NCBI GenBank assembly: GCA_910588865.1 | Contig: CAJUSJ010000013.1 | Span: 1-63,531, forward strand | DNA length: 63,531 bases | Origin: an uncultured Lachnospiraceae bacterium | Lineage (GTDB): Bacteria > Bacillota > Clostridia > Lachnospirales > Lachnospiraceae | Direction: 5' to 3' | Part shown: positions 1 to 7,860 of the stretch, in pieces | Position numbering within the stretch: position 1 is the stretch's first letter | Layout of the letters: each line of letters opens with the position of its first letter | Program-made: the position numbers and the translations under genes | The notes under the pieces: model-generated | Databases searched by the model: none | Told to the model about the DNA's origin: nothing | The model's input: only the letters and a program-made list of their open reading frames with translations

Positions 1-884
1 ATATCGCCATGGTATTCCAGAACTACGCTCTGTATCCTCATATGTCTGTATATGATAACATGGCATTTGGCCTGAAGCTGAGAAAGACTCCCAAGGAGGA
101 GATCGACAAGCTGGTGCATGAGGCTGCCAGAATCCTTGACCTGGAGCATCTCTTAGACCGTAAGCCAAAGGCTCTTTCCGGTGGTCAGAGACAGCGTGTG
201 GCCATGGGCCGCGCCATTGTACGTAATCCAAAGGTATTCCTGATGGACGAGCCGCTGTCCAACCTGGATGCCAAGCTGAGAGGCCAGATGCGTATTGAGA
301 TCTCCAAGCTGCATCAGAGACTGCAGGCAACCATTATCTACGTAACTCACGACCAGACCGAGGCTATGACACTTGGTACCAGGATCGTAGTTATGAAGGA
401 TGGCGTGGTTCAGCAGGTTGACTCTCCCCAGAACCTGTACGACAAGCCATGCAACAAGTTCGTGGCGGGATTCATCGGAGCTCCTCAGATGAACATGGTG
501 GACGCGAAGGTAGGCAAGGAAGGCTCCGACATCACTCTGACCTTCGGCAACCACACCATCTCCCTGCCGTCAGAGAAAGGCAAAGTGCTGGAAGCTAAGA
601 ATTATATTGGAAAGACCGTTACCCTGGGTATCCGTCCTGAGGATCTTCACGATGATCAGGCATGGCTGGATGCTTCACCGAAGAGCATTATCGACGCTGT
701 TGTCCGCGTATATGAGCTTCTGGGCGCGGAGGTGTTCCTGTACTTTGATGTTGAGGAGGCCAACTTTACAGCGAGAGTTAATCCCCGTACAGCCGCGAGA
801 GTGGGCGATACCGTGAGACTGGCTTTAGACTTAAGCAAGATTCATGTATTTGATAAAGACACAGAGCAGATCATTGTTAACTAG
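1..884 (+). CDS. Sugar ABC transporter ATP-binding protein (MsmK/UgpC type), 5' end cut off
   Basis: This is the ATPase that powers import of sugars or oligosaccharides by CUT1 ABC permeases. The reading frame is open from the first base, so the gene starts outside the window and the Walker A loop is missing. Visible parts are the Q-loop (VFQNYALYPHM), the ABC signature LSGGQRQRVAMGRA, Walker B VFLMDEPLSNLDA, the switch histidine in YVTHDQTEA, and a C-terminal TOBE-like domain with GIRPEDL, as in the MsmK/UgpC/MalK group. Such ATPases often serve several permease pairs, so it could also energise the permeases at 50.3-52.3 kb, which have no ATPase beside them; that is inference. A terminator follows. 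Confidence 0.93.
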   Translation, partial: IAMVFQNYALYPHMSVYDNMAFGLKLRKTPKEEIDKLVHEAARILDLEHLLDRKPKALSGGQRQRVAMGRAIVRNPKVFLMDEPLSNLDAKLRGQMRIEISKLHQRLQATIIYVTHDQTEAMTLGTRIVVMKDGVVQQVDSPQNLYDKPCNKFVAGFIGAPQMNMVDAKVGKEGSDITLTFGNHTISLPSEKGKVLEAKNYIGKTVTLGIRPEDLHDDQAWLDASPKSIIDAVVRVYELLGAEVFLYFDVEEANFTARVNPRTAARVGDTVRLALDLSKIHVFDKDTEQIIVN

Positions 885-921
885 TGAGATTCTTAAAGGA
901 TTCTTAATCATGAGAAAAAAG

Positions 922-955
922 GCGGGCAGGTAGTCATACCTGCTTGCTTTTTTTT
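922..955 (+). terminator. Rho-independent terminator after the ABC ATPase gene
   Basis: A GC-rich stem (GCGGGCAGGTA pairing with TACCTGCTTGC, two G-T wobbles, loop GTCA) is followed by a run of eight T. Confidence 0.85.
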
Positions 956-1009
956 GCCATTTGCTTTAATATAGAATAAGGGTAAATTTACAAAAAAGGA
1001 GAGAGCGCT

Positions 1010-2098
1010 ATGATTTCAAATCAGATACTTCAGACAACCATTGATGGCCTGAAAGGCATTACAAGGATCGATCTCTGTGTCTGTGAGACAGAAGGCAAGG
1101 TTCTGGCAACCACGTTCCCGGATGCGGAAGAATATGAAAATTCTATTCTCGCGTTTGTAGATTCGCCGGCAGACAGTCAGGTTATCCAGGGTTATCAGTT
1201 CTTTAAGGTTTTTGATGAACATCAGCTAGAATATATTCTGCTGGCCAAGGGCGGCAGTGACGATGCATATATGGTGGGCAAGCTGGCGGCGTTTCAGATT
1301 CAGAATCTTCTAGTAGCTTATAAAGAGCGGTTTGACAAGGATAATTTTATCAAGAACCTGCTTCTTGACAATCTGCTTCTGGTGGACATCTACAACAGGG
1401 CCAAGAAGCTCCACATCGAGACCAGCGTGAAGCGGGTGGTCTATATCATTGAGACCAAGCACGAGAAGGATGTCAATGCCTTAGAAACCGTGAGAAGCCT
1501 GTTTGCCAGCAAGACCAAGGATTTTATCACCGCGGTGGATGAGAAGAACATTATCCTGGTGAAAGAGGTGAAGCCCGCGGAGACCTACGATGACCTGGAG
1601 AAGACAGCGAACATGGTCCTGGATATGCTGAACACAGAGGCCATGACCAAGGTCCATGTGGCCTTTGGAACCGTGGTGGGTGAGATCAAGGAGGTTTCCC
1701 GCTCCTACAAGGAGGCCAAGATGGCTCTGGATGTGGGAAAGATCTTTTACAGCGACAAGAACGTCATCGCCTACAACAAGCTGGGCATCGGACGCCTGAT
1801 CTACCAGCTGCCCATCCCTCTGTGTCGGATGTTTATCAGGGAGATCTTTGACGGTAAGTCCCCGGATGAATTTGACGACGAGACCCTGGCCACCATCAAC
1901 AAGTTTTTTGAGAACAGCCTGAACGTGTCGGAGACATCCAGACAGCTGTACATTCACAGGAATACCCTGGTGTACAGGCTGGATAAGCTTCAGAAAAGCA
2001 CTGGCCTGGACTTGAGGATCTTTGAGGACGCCATTACCTTCAAGATCGCGCTGATGGTAGTCAAGTATATGAAGTACATGGAAAATTCGGATTTTTAG
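1010..2098 (+). CDS. CdaR/PucR-family transcriptional regulator
   Basis: A 362-residue cytoplasmic protein. The last ~60 residues carry the PucR C-terminal helix-turn-helix (LNVSETSRQLYIHRNTLVYRLDKL), typical of CdaR sugar-diacid regulators. The middle (~residues 130-270) resembles the GGDEF-like CdaR domain. The N-terminal ~120 residues are a possible sensor region. The start ATG has GGAGAG six bases upstream. It stands between a terminator and ftsE; the ftsE start is 17 bases after its stop. The effector is unknown; carbohydrate or diacid sensing is assumed from the family only. Confidence 0.8.
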   Translation: MISNQILQTTIDGLKGITRIDLCVCETEGKVLATTFPDAEEYENSILAFVDSPADSQVIQGYQFFKVFDEHQLEYILLAKGGSDDAYMVGKLAAFQIQNLLVAYKERFDKDNFIKNLLLDNLLLVDIYNRAKKLHIETSVKRVVYIIETKHEKDVNALETVRSLFASKTKDFITAVDEKNIILVKEVKPAETYDDLEKTANMVLDMLNTEAMTKVHVAFGTVVGEIKEVSRSYKEAKMALDVGKIFYSDKNVIAYNKLGIGRLIYQLPIPLCRMFIREIFDGKSPDEFDDETLATINKFFENSLNVSETSRQLYIHRNTLVYRLDKLQKSTGLDLRIFEDAITFKIALMVVKYMKYMENSDF

Positions 2099-2115
2099 GG
2101 AATCAGGCATACGAG

Positions 2116-2799
2116 ATGATAGAGATTACAAATGTATATAAGACCTACGACACCGGAAACAAGGCTCTGCGGAACATCAACATCACCATTGAGGATGGGG
2201 AGTTTGTGTTCATCATAGGGCGGAGCGGATCAGGAAAGTCAACGCTTCTGAAGCTTCTCTTAAAGGAAGTGGAGCCTACTTCCGGCAAAATCGTGGTTAA
2301 TGATATGAACCTAGGAAAGATGCCCAGGCGGTACGTTCCAAAGTACCGGAGAAGGCTGGGGGTGGTGTTTCAGGATTTCCGGCTTTTGAAGGACAGAAAT
2401 GTCTACGAGAACGTGGCCTTTGCCCAGAGGGTGATCGGAGCGTCGCCCAGGAAGATGCGAGAGAGGGTGCCCTCCATGCTTCAGATGGTAGGTCTGTCTT
2501 CCAAGTACAAATCTTTCCCCCAGCAGCTTTCCGGCGGGGAACAACAGAGAGTCGCCATCGCGAGGGCGCTGATCAACCGTCCGGAGGTCCTGCTGGCCGA
2601 TGAGCCCACAGGAAACCTAGACCACCACAATGCCATAGAGATCATGAAGCTGCTGGATAAGATCAATCATATGGGGACCACGGTAATTGTGGTCACCCAC
2701 AGCAATGAATTAGTTAATCTGATGCGGAGGCGGGTCATCACCATGGACCGGGGCTGCATCGTAAGTGACGAAGAAGGCGGATCAGCTCATGAGAATTAG
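2116..2799 (+). CDS. ftsE: Cell division ATP-binding protein FtsE
   Basis: ATPase of the FtsEX complex, which sits at the membrane and activates peptidoglycan hydrolases during division or elongation. The 227-residue length is normal. Walker A GRSGSGKST lies at about residues 35-43, the signature LSGGEQQRVAIARAL near 140, Walker B LLADEPTGNLD near 160 and the switch histidine in VVTHS. The next gene, ftsX, overlaps its 3' end by 11 bases, implying translational coupling, and a secreted-type S41 protease follows, a common order in Firmicutes. Confidence 0.95.
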   Translation: MIEITNVYKTYDTGNKALRNINITIEDGEFVFIIGRSGSGKSTLLKLLLKEVEPTSGKIVVNDMNLGKMPRRYVPKYRRRLGVVFQDFRLLKDRNVYENVAFAQRVIGASPRKMRERVPSMLQMVGLSSKYKSFPQQLSGGEQQRVAIARALINRPEVLLADEPTGNLDHHNAIEIMKLLDKINHMGTTVIVVTHSNELVNLMRRRVITMDRGCIVSDEEGGSAHEN

Positions 2800-3697
2800 T
2801 ACATTTTGGTATTGCCTGAAGGAAGGCGTCAAGAATATATGCAGGAACGTCTGGTTTTCTCTCGCGTCTGTGGCAACGATTTCTGCGTGTATTTTTTTAT
2901 TTTGTTTGTTCTTCAGCATTATTGTCAACATACAGCATGTGGTAAAAAACGCGGAGGGGACCATCGGCATCACCGTATTTTTTGATGAGGAGCTGTCGGA
3001 GGATCAGATCCGGCAGCTGGGAACGCGGATCGGAGAGATGCCTCAGATCAGCGATATGGAATTTACTTCCGCCGAGGAGGCCTGGGAGTCCATGAAAAAC
3101 GACTATTTCGCGGGACACGAGGAGCTGGCGGAGGGATTTGCCGATGACAATCCGCTGGCAGGGTCTGCCTCCTACCAGATCTTCCTGCGGGATATCACCA
3201 CCCAGGATGAGGTGGTGGAAGCCCTGCGGCAGACCCCGGGTGTGCGCCAGGTGAACTACTCCAACAGCGCGGCTGAAGGATTAAGCAGCTTTAATGCCAT
3301 TATCGGGATTTTGTCTCTGGTGATTATCGGAGTCCTTCTGGCGGTGTCGGTGTTCCTGATCAGCAACACCATCAATGTGGCGGCGTCATTCCGGAAAAAT
3401 GAAAATGAGATCATGCGGTATATCGGCGCGACAAACTATATGATCCGGGCACCCTTTGTGGTGGAAGGTCTGGTCATCGGGCTTATGGGGGCGATTCTCC
3501 CCCTGATCGGCACGTATTTTTTGTACCTGCGGGCTGTGGGCTATCTGGCAGCCAGGTTCCAGATTATTTCCAGGATCTTCCAGTTCCTTCCACTTAGCCT
3601 GATCTTCCCCTACATGACAGCGGTGGCGGTGCTTTTAGGACTGGGAATCGGCTTTTTCGCGAGCTTCTTTACCATAAGAAGGCATCTGAAGGTATAA
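2789..3697 (+). CDS. ftsX: Cell division permease-like protein FtsX
   Basis: Membrane partner of FtsE. The 302-residue protein has the FtsX layout: one N-terminal membrane helix (~residues 21-44), a large extracellular loop (~50-165), then three membrane helices in the C-terminal half with the MRYIGATNYMIRAPFVVEG region typical of the FtsX/MacB domain. I chose the ATG at 2789 (MRISTFWYCLKEG) rather than a GTG 24 bases upstream because the family begins this way. The extracellular loop would contact a hydrolase; none is encoded next to it. Confidence 0.94.
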   Translation: MRISTFWYCLKEGVKNICRNVWFSLASVATISACIFLFCLFFSIIVNIQHVVKNAEGTIGITVFFDEELSEDQIRQLGTRIGEMPQISDMEFTSAEEAWESMKNDYFAGHEELAEGFADDNPLAGSASYQIFLRDITTQDEVVEALRQTPGVRQVNYSNSAAEGLSSFNAIIGILSLVIIGVLLAVSVFLISNTINVAASFRKNENEIMRYIGATNYMIRAPFVVEGLVIGLMGAILPLIGTYFLYLRAVGYLAARFQIISRIFQFLPLSLIFPYMTAVAVLLGLGIGFFASFFTIRRHLKV

Positions 3698-3774
3698 TGT
3701 GGAAGCTGTTGGGAATATTAAATTTATTATGAGTGATCACAGCCATAAGCAGGGCGCTGTGAGAGGAGTTGGAG

Positions 3775-5100
3775 ATGGAAAGTAAGAACAAATTTTGGAA
3801 AGGCTTCCTGGTAGGCACCCTTGTGATGGCCTTCGCGGGCCTGGTGATCGTAGGGGTCTCGGCGGGAATCTTTCTCATAGGACGGGCAGTGATGGATGAT
3901 CCGGTCCAGATGGTGGGGGAGAGCCGCCCCACGGAGCCTGTAGGTGAGGGAGAGCTGGATCTTGGCCGGATCACGGAAAAGATGGAATATATTCAGGGTA
4001 TTGTGGACAATTACTACCTGTTTGAAGAGGACATGGAGATGGTGGAAGACGGCATCTATATGGGATTGATGTACGGCCTCAATGATCCTTATTCGGTTTA
4101 CTACAATGAAGAGGATTACCAGTCTCTGATGGAAGATACCATGGGAGAGTACTGTGGCATCGGTGCCATGGTGTCCCAGAACCGCTCTACCGGGATCGCC
4201 ACAGTGGTGAGGGTGTTTGAGAATTCCCCATCCTTTGAGGCCGGACTCCTTCCGGGGGATATCCTCTACAAGGTGGGGGCTGAGGAAGTGGCCGGCATGG
4301 AGCTGGATCTCCTGGTGAGCAACTATATCCGGGGCGAGGAAGGCAGCAAGGTGACCATTGTGGTGCTCAGAGGCGATGCCAATGAAGAGGTGGAGCTGGA
4401 GATGGAGCGGCGCAAGGTGGAGATTCCAACAGTGGAGCATGAGATGCTGGCGGATAACGTGGGGTATGTGGAAGTGCTGCAGTTCGATACAGTCACCAGC
4501 CAGCAGTTTAAGACAGCTATTGAGGACTTAGAAGCTCAGGGCATGGAGAAACTGATCATAGATCTTAGAGACAATCCGGGAGGCGTGCTGGATGCGGTGG
4601 TGGAGATGATGGCTTATGTGCTTCCGGAAGACAAGATGGGCGGCATGCTGGTCTACACCGCTGATAAGGATGGCAATGGAGAGCGGTTCTTCTGTGAAGA
4701 CGGGAAATTAAAGCACGACAGCGATTACGGAGACAGGGCCAGCGGATACCCAAAGGAGGACGGCCACAGTCTGGACCTCCCCCTGGCCGTGCTGGTTAAC
4801 GGCAATTCCGCCAGCGCCTCCGAGGTGTTTACAGGTGCCATCATGGATTATGACGCCGGAGTGGTGGTAGGTACCCAGACCTTTGGAAAGGGCATTGTCC
4901 AGAGTGTGCTGCCCTTGGGAGACGGTACGGCCGTCAAGCTGACCACGTCCCACTACTATACGCCTGACGGGTTTGACCTCCATGGAGAGGGGTTGACTCC
5001 GGACATAGAGGTGGAGCTTGACGAGGAACTCCGGAATAAAGCTGTGGTGGAAAAAAGCGAGGATAATCAACTGCAGGCAGCGATCGCGGCCCTTCAATAG
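3775..5100 (+). CDS. S41-family C-terminal processing protease (CtpA/CtpB-like)
   Basis: A membrane-anchored serine protease of 441 residues. After a short basic N-terminus there is one membrane helix (~residues 11-36), then an external region with a PDZ domain (~115-195; GIGAMVSQNRSTGIATVV and GDILYKVG) and the S41 catalytic core. The likely catalytic serine is in NGNSASASEVFTGA and the lysine in TQTFGKGIVQ. The ATG at 3775 is preferred over a TTG at 3769 because AGGAG lies six bases before it. It follows ftsEX, as in many Clostridia, where such proteases act in envelope processing or sporulation signalling. The substrate is unknown. Confidence 0.9.
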   Translation: MESKNKFWKGFLVGTLVMAFAGLVIVGVSAGIFLIGRAVMDDPVQMVGESRPTEPVGEGELDLGRITEKMEYIQGIVDNYYLFEEDMEMVEDGIYMGLMYGLNDPYSVYYNEEDYQSLMEDTMGEYCGIGAMVSQNRSTGIATVVRVFENSPSFEAGLLPGDILYKVGAEEVAGMELDLLVSNYIRGEEGSKVTIVVLRGDANEEVELEMERRKVEIPTVEHEMLADNVGYVEVLQFDTVTSQQFKTAIEDLEAQGMEKLIIDLRDNPGGVLDAVVEMMAYVLPEDKMGGMLVYTADKDGNGERFFCEDGKLKHDSDYGDRASGYPKEDGHSLDLPLAVLVNGNSASASEVFTGAIMDYDAGVVVGTQTFGKGIVQSVLPLGDGTAVKLTTSHYYTPDGFDLHGEGLTPDIEVELDEELRNKAVVEKSEDNQLQAAIAALQ

Positions 5101-5188
5101 GATGATGAGGCGATCGCGGGACCAGCAGATATTATAAGGAAAGGGTCTTACAGACTAAAGAAAAAGTCTGAGACGGAAAGGACAGGGT

Positions 5189-5500
5189 ATGGGGATCTAT
5201 CATGAAGTAATGAAGAGAGTGGACACAAAGAGTATGGCATCCTATTTGTTGTATGAGGAAGGCCAGGGCATTGACCAGGAAAAAAATTTAGACCGCAGGA
5301 TAGCAAAAGCATATGAGACTCTTCTTGGCCAGCTGAAACAGAAGTTTCCGGAGGCAGATCCGGATGATGACGATCTCATGGACATTATTATAAATTTCAG
5401 CAAGGTTTATGAAGAGACCTATTTTGAGATGGGACTGGCCGCGGGATTTGAGATGTACAGAAATATGGACAAAAGGATTCAGGAGATCAAAGGAGAATAG
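5189..5500 (+). CDS. Small conserved-looking hypothetical protein (DUF6809-like)
   Basis: A 103-residue, highly charged, soluble protein with no membrane segment. It has an acidic stretch (EADPDDDDLMD) and ends with the pattern YFEMGLAAGFEMYR, which recalls the small DUF6809 proteins of Lachnospiraceae; that match is from memory. GGAAAGGACAGGG lies upstream of the ATG. It lies 88 bases after the protease gene and 13 bases before the methyltransferase, so it is probably in the same transcript. Function unknown. Confidence 0.65.
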   Translation: MGIYHEVMKRVDTKSMASYLLYEEGQGIDQEKNLDRRIAKAYETLLGQLKQKFPEADPDDDDLMDIIINFSKVYEETYFEMGLAAGFEMYRNMDKRIQEIKGE

Positions 5501-5513
5501 GAGCAGGAGACAC

Positions 5514-6713
5514 ATGGCGGCAGCAGTGGTGCTGAAGAAAGGCCAGGGCCGGAGCCTGAAAGCAGGCGGGGCCTGGATCTACGACAATGAGATCGAAAGG
5601 ATCCGGGGAGATTTTTCTGACGGAGACATGGTCCTGGTGGAGGATTTTGACGGGTATCCCATGGGGCAGGGCTTTATCAACACCAAGTCTGCCATCACGG
5701 TCCGCGTGATGACGAGAAAACGGGATGCGGTAGTGGATGATGACTTTATCGAGATGAGAGTCCGGGATGCCTGGAATTACAGGAAGGACACAGTGGACAC
5801 TTCAAGCTGCAGGGTCATTTTCGGAGAGGCGGATTTCCTTCCCGGAATCGTCATAGACAAATTTTCCGATGTTCTGGTGGTGGAATCCCTGGCTCTGGGG
5901 ATCGACAGGTGGAAAATGGTGATCCTTGAAAAGCTGAAAATGGCGCTCAGTGAGGATGGGATCCGGATCCGGGGCGTGTACGAGCGGAGCGACGCTAAAG
6001 TGCGCCTTCAGGAAGGCATGGAAAGATTCAAGGGATTTATAGGAGAGCCTTTTGACACAAAGGTGGAGATTGTGGAGAACAATGTCCGCTACATAGTGGA
6101 TGTGCGAGATGGGCAGAAGACAGGATTTTTCCTGGATCAGAAGTATAACCGCCGGGCAGTGGGGCGGCTCTGCGGTGGAAAGAAGGTGCTGGACTGTTTT
6201 ACCCATACCGGGTCCTTTGCCCTGAACGCGGGGGCTTGCGGGGCAGCCTCGGTCTTAGGGATCGACGCGTCGGAGCTTGCCATTGAGCAGGCCAGGGAGA
6301 ACGCCTGTTTAAACGGCCTCTCTGACCGGGTACGGTTTCAGTGCGGGGATGTGTTTGAGCTGCTGCCTGAGCTTGAGAGGAAGGGACAGCGGTTTGACGT
6401 GGTCATACTGGATCCCCCCGCGTTCACAAAATCCCGGAATTCTGTGAAAAACGCTGTAAAAGGTTACCGGGAGATCAATATCAGGGGGCTTAAGCTTGTA
6501 AAAGACAAAGGTTATCTGGCCACCTGTTCCTGCTCCCATTTTATGGATCCGGAACTGTTTGCCAAAACCGTGAGAGAAGCCGCGGCCGGGGCCCACAAAA
6601 GGCTGCGGCAGGTGGAGTACCGCGCTCAGGCGGCCGATCACCCCATCCTGTGGGCAGCGGATTCGTCCTACTATCTGAAGTTCTATATCTTTCAGGTATG
6701 CGATGAAAAGTAA
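5514..6713 (+). CDS. Class I SAM-dependent rRNA (cytosine) methyltransferase, RlmI family
   Basis: A 399-residue enzyme expected to methylate a cytosine of 23S rRNA with S-adenosylmethionine. It has an N-terminal PUA RNA-binding domain (~residues 1-75), an RlmI-like middle region (DGQKTGFFLDQKYNR), then a Rossmann methyltransferase fold with motif I VLDCFTHTGSFALNAG and the catalytic-loop motif VILDPPAFTKS. An open frame runs further upstream, but the ATG at 5514 has AGGAG close before it and aligns with the PUA start (MAAAVVLKKGQGRSLKAGGAW). Start 5514 is therefore preferred. Confidence 0.9.
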   Translation: MAAAVVLKKGQGRSLKAGGAWIYDNEIERIRGDFSDGDMVLVEDFDGYPMGQGFINTKSAITVRVMTRKRDAVVDDDFIEMRVRDAWNYRKDTVDTSSCRVIFGEADFLPGIVIDKFSDVLVVESLALGIDRWKMVILEKLKMALSEDGIRIRGVYERSDAKVRLQEGMERFKGFIGEPFDTKVEIVENNVRYIVDVRDGQKTGFFLDQKYNRRAVGRLCGGKKVLDCFTHTGSFALNAGACGAASVLGIDASELAIEQARENACLNGLSDRVRFQCGDVFELLPELERKGQRFDVVILDPPAFTKSRNSVKNAVKGYREINIRGLKLVKDKGYLATCSCSHFMDPELFAKTVREAAAGAHKRLRQVEYRAQAADHPILWAADSSYYLKFYIFQVCDEK

Positions 6714-6792
6714 AGAAACTGGAAATTACATGAGGGTCTTAGAAGATTTTCCTTCAAGGCCCTCATTCTGGATTAAAAAAAGGGGGCTGAAT

Positions 6793-7833
6793 GTGACTGA
6801 AAAAAGACAATACAATGGCCTGGATGTGGTGAAGTTTGGGTTGGCCTTGCTGGTGGCGGCCCGCCATATGATCCAGCTGTTTTATCCCATAGAAAGCAAA
6901 TGGCGCGTGGTTATCGCCTCGTGGCTGTCCAATCTGGCGGTGCCGTGTTTTTTTATCATGGCCGGTTTTCTCCTGTTTCGAAAGATCGGGGATGGCAGAG
7001 CAAAGGGGGAGGGGAAGATCATTTCCGCGTACTGCGCGCGGATCTTTAAGATGGCCCTCATATGGTCCTTGATCTATCTGCCCATTGATCTATATAACTG
7101 GTGGTACGGAAGGGATCGGGTCCTGGAATGGATCCTGGTCTATATCCGGTATTTCTTTTTGGACCATCCCATCATGCATCTGTGGTTTCTCCTGGCGCTT
7201 ATAGTCGCCTGCGGGCTGGTGTGGTGTATGTACCGGGCAGGGGCAAAGCCCTGGCTGATTGTGGCAGCGGGAGGGATGCTGTTCATTATTGGCTGCGTTG
7301 GCGACAACTGGTATTTTAACCAGCAGCTGCCGGAAAGCATATGGAAGATATACAGCATGTATTTTAAATACTTCGTAACCATGCGAAACGGCGTGTTTTA
7401 CGGAGCATTTTTTGTGGCAGTGGGCCTCTGGTTCGCCAAGGCCAGGGCGCGTATCCCTTTCCCGGCGGCAGCGGCGGGGTTTCTGGTGTCCGCGTTATTG
7501 ATGTATGGGGAAGTAAAGCGGTGTCAGAATGTGAACATGGTCTTTACATCAGCTCCAGCCGCCTTTTTTCTCATTGCGGCAGCCCTGGAGGCGCCGGGGG
7601 GACAGCAGGGGGGAGGACTTTTGTATAAAAGGCTGAGGGAGATGAGCCAGTGGATCTATCTGACCCATGTGTATTTTCTCTACATATTCTCATGGACCGT
7701 AAAGTGGAATCCGCTTCCGCTTACGAAAAAGGGGATCACTGTATCCGTGTTTGCTCCCATGCTGGTATGTTGCGGATGCTTGGTGGCCCTGTCGGAGAGA
7801 AGAGCTTTTAAATGGCTTAAAAACATGATATAA
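6793..7833 (+). CDS. Membrane acyltransferase (acyltransferase-3 / OafA-like family)
   Basis: An integral membrane protein with about ten hydrophobic helices, of the family that O-acetylates cell-surface glycans or other acceptors. The N-terminal GLDVVKFGLALLVAARHMIQLF carries the family's conserved region with the histidine (RH). Two starts are possible: ATG 6703, overlapping the methyltransferase stop, or GTG 6793, which has AGGGGG six bases upstream and directly precedes the family homology (TEKRQYNGLDVVK). I prefer 6793 (346 residues). Acceptor substrate unknown. Confidence 0.82.
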   Translation: MTEKRQYNGLDVVKFGLALLVAARHMIQLFYPIESKWRVVIASWLSNLAVPCFFIMAGFLLFRKIGDGRAKGEGKIISAYCARIFKMALIWSLIYLPIDLYNWWYGRDRVLEWILVYIRYFFLDHPIMHLWFLLALIVACGLVWCMYRAGAKPWLIVAAGGMLFIIGCVGDNWYFNQQLPESIWKIYSMYFKYFVTMRNGVFYGAFFVAVGLWFAKARARIPFPAAAAGFLVSALLMYGEVKRCQNVNMVFTSAPAAFFLIAAALEAPGGQQGGGLLYKRLREMSQWIYLTHVYFLYIFSWTVKWNPLPLTKKGITVSVFAPMLVCCGCLVALSERRAFKWLKNMI

Positions 7834-7860
7834 TGAATCGGTATAAGGAGGAACAGAACC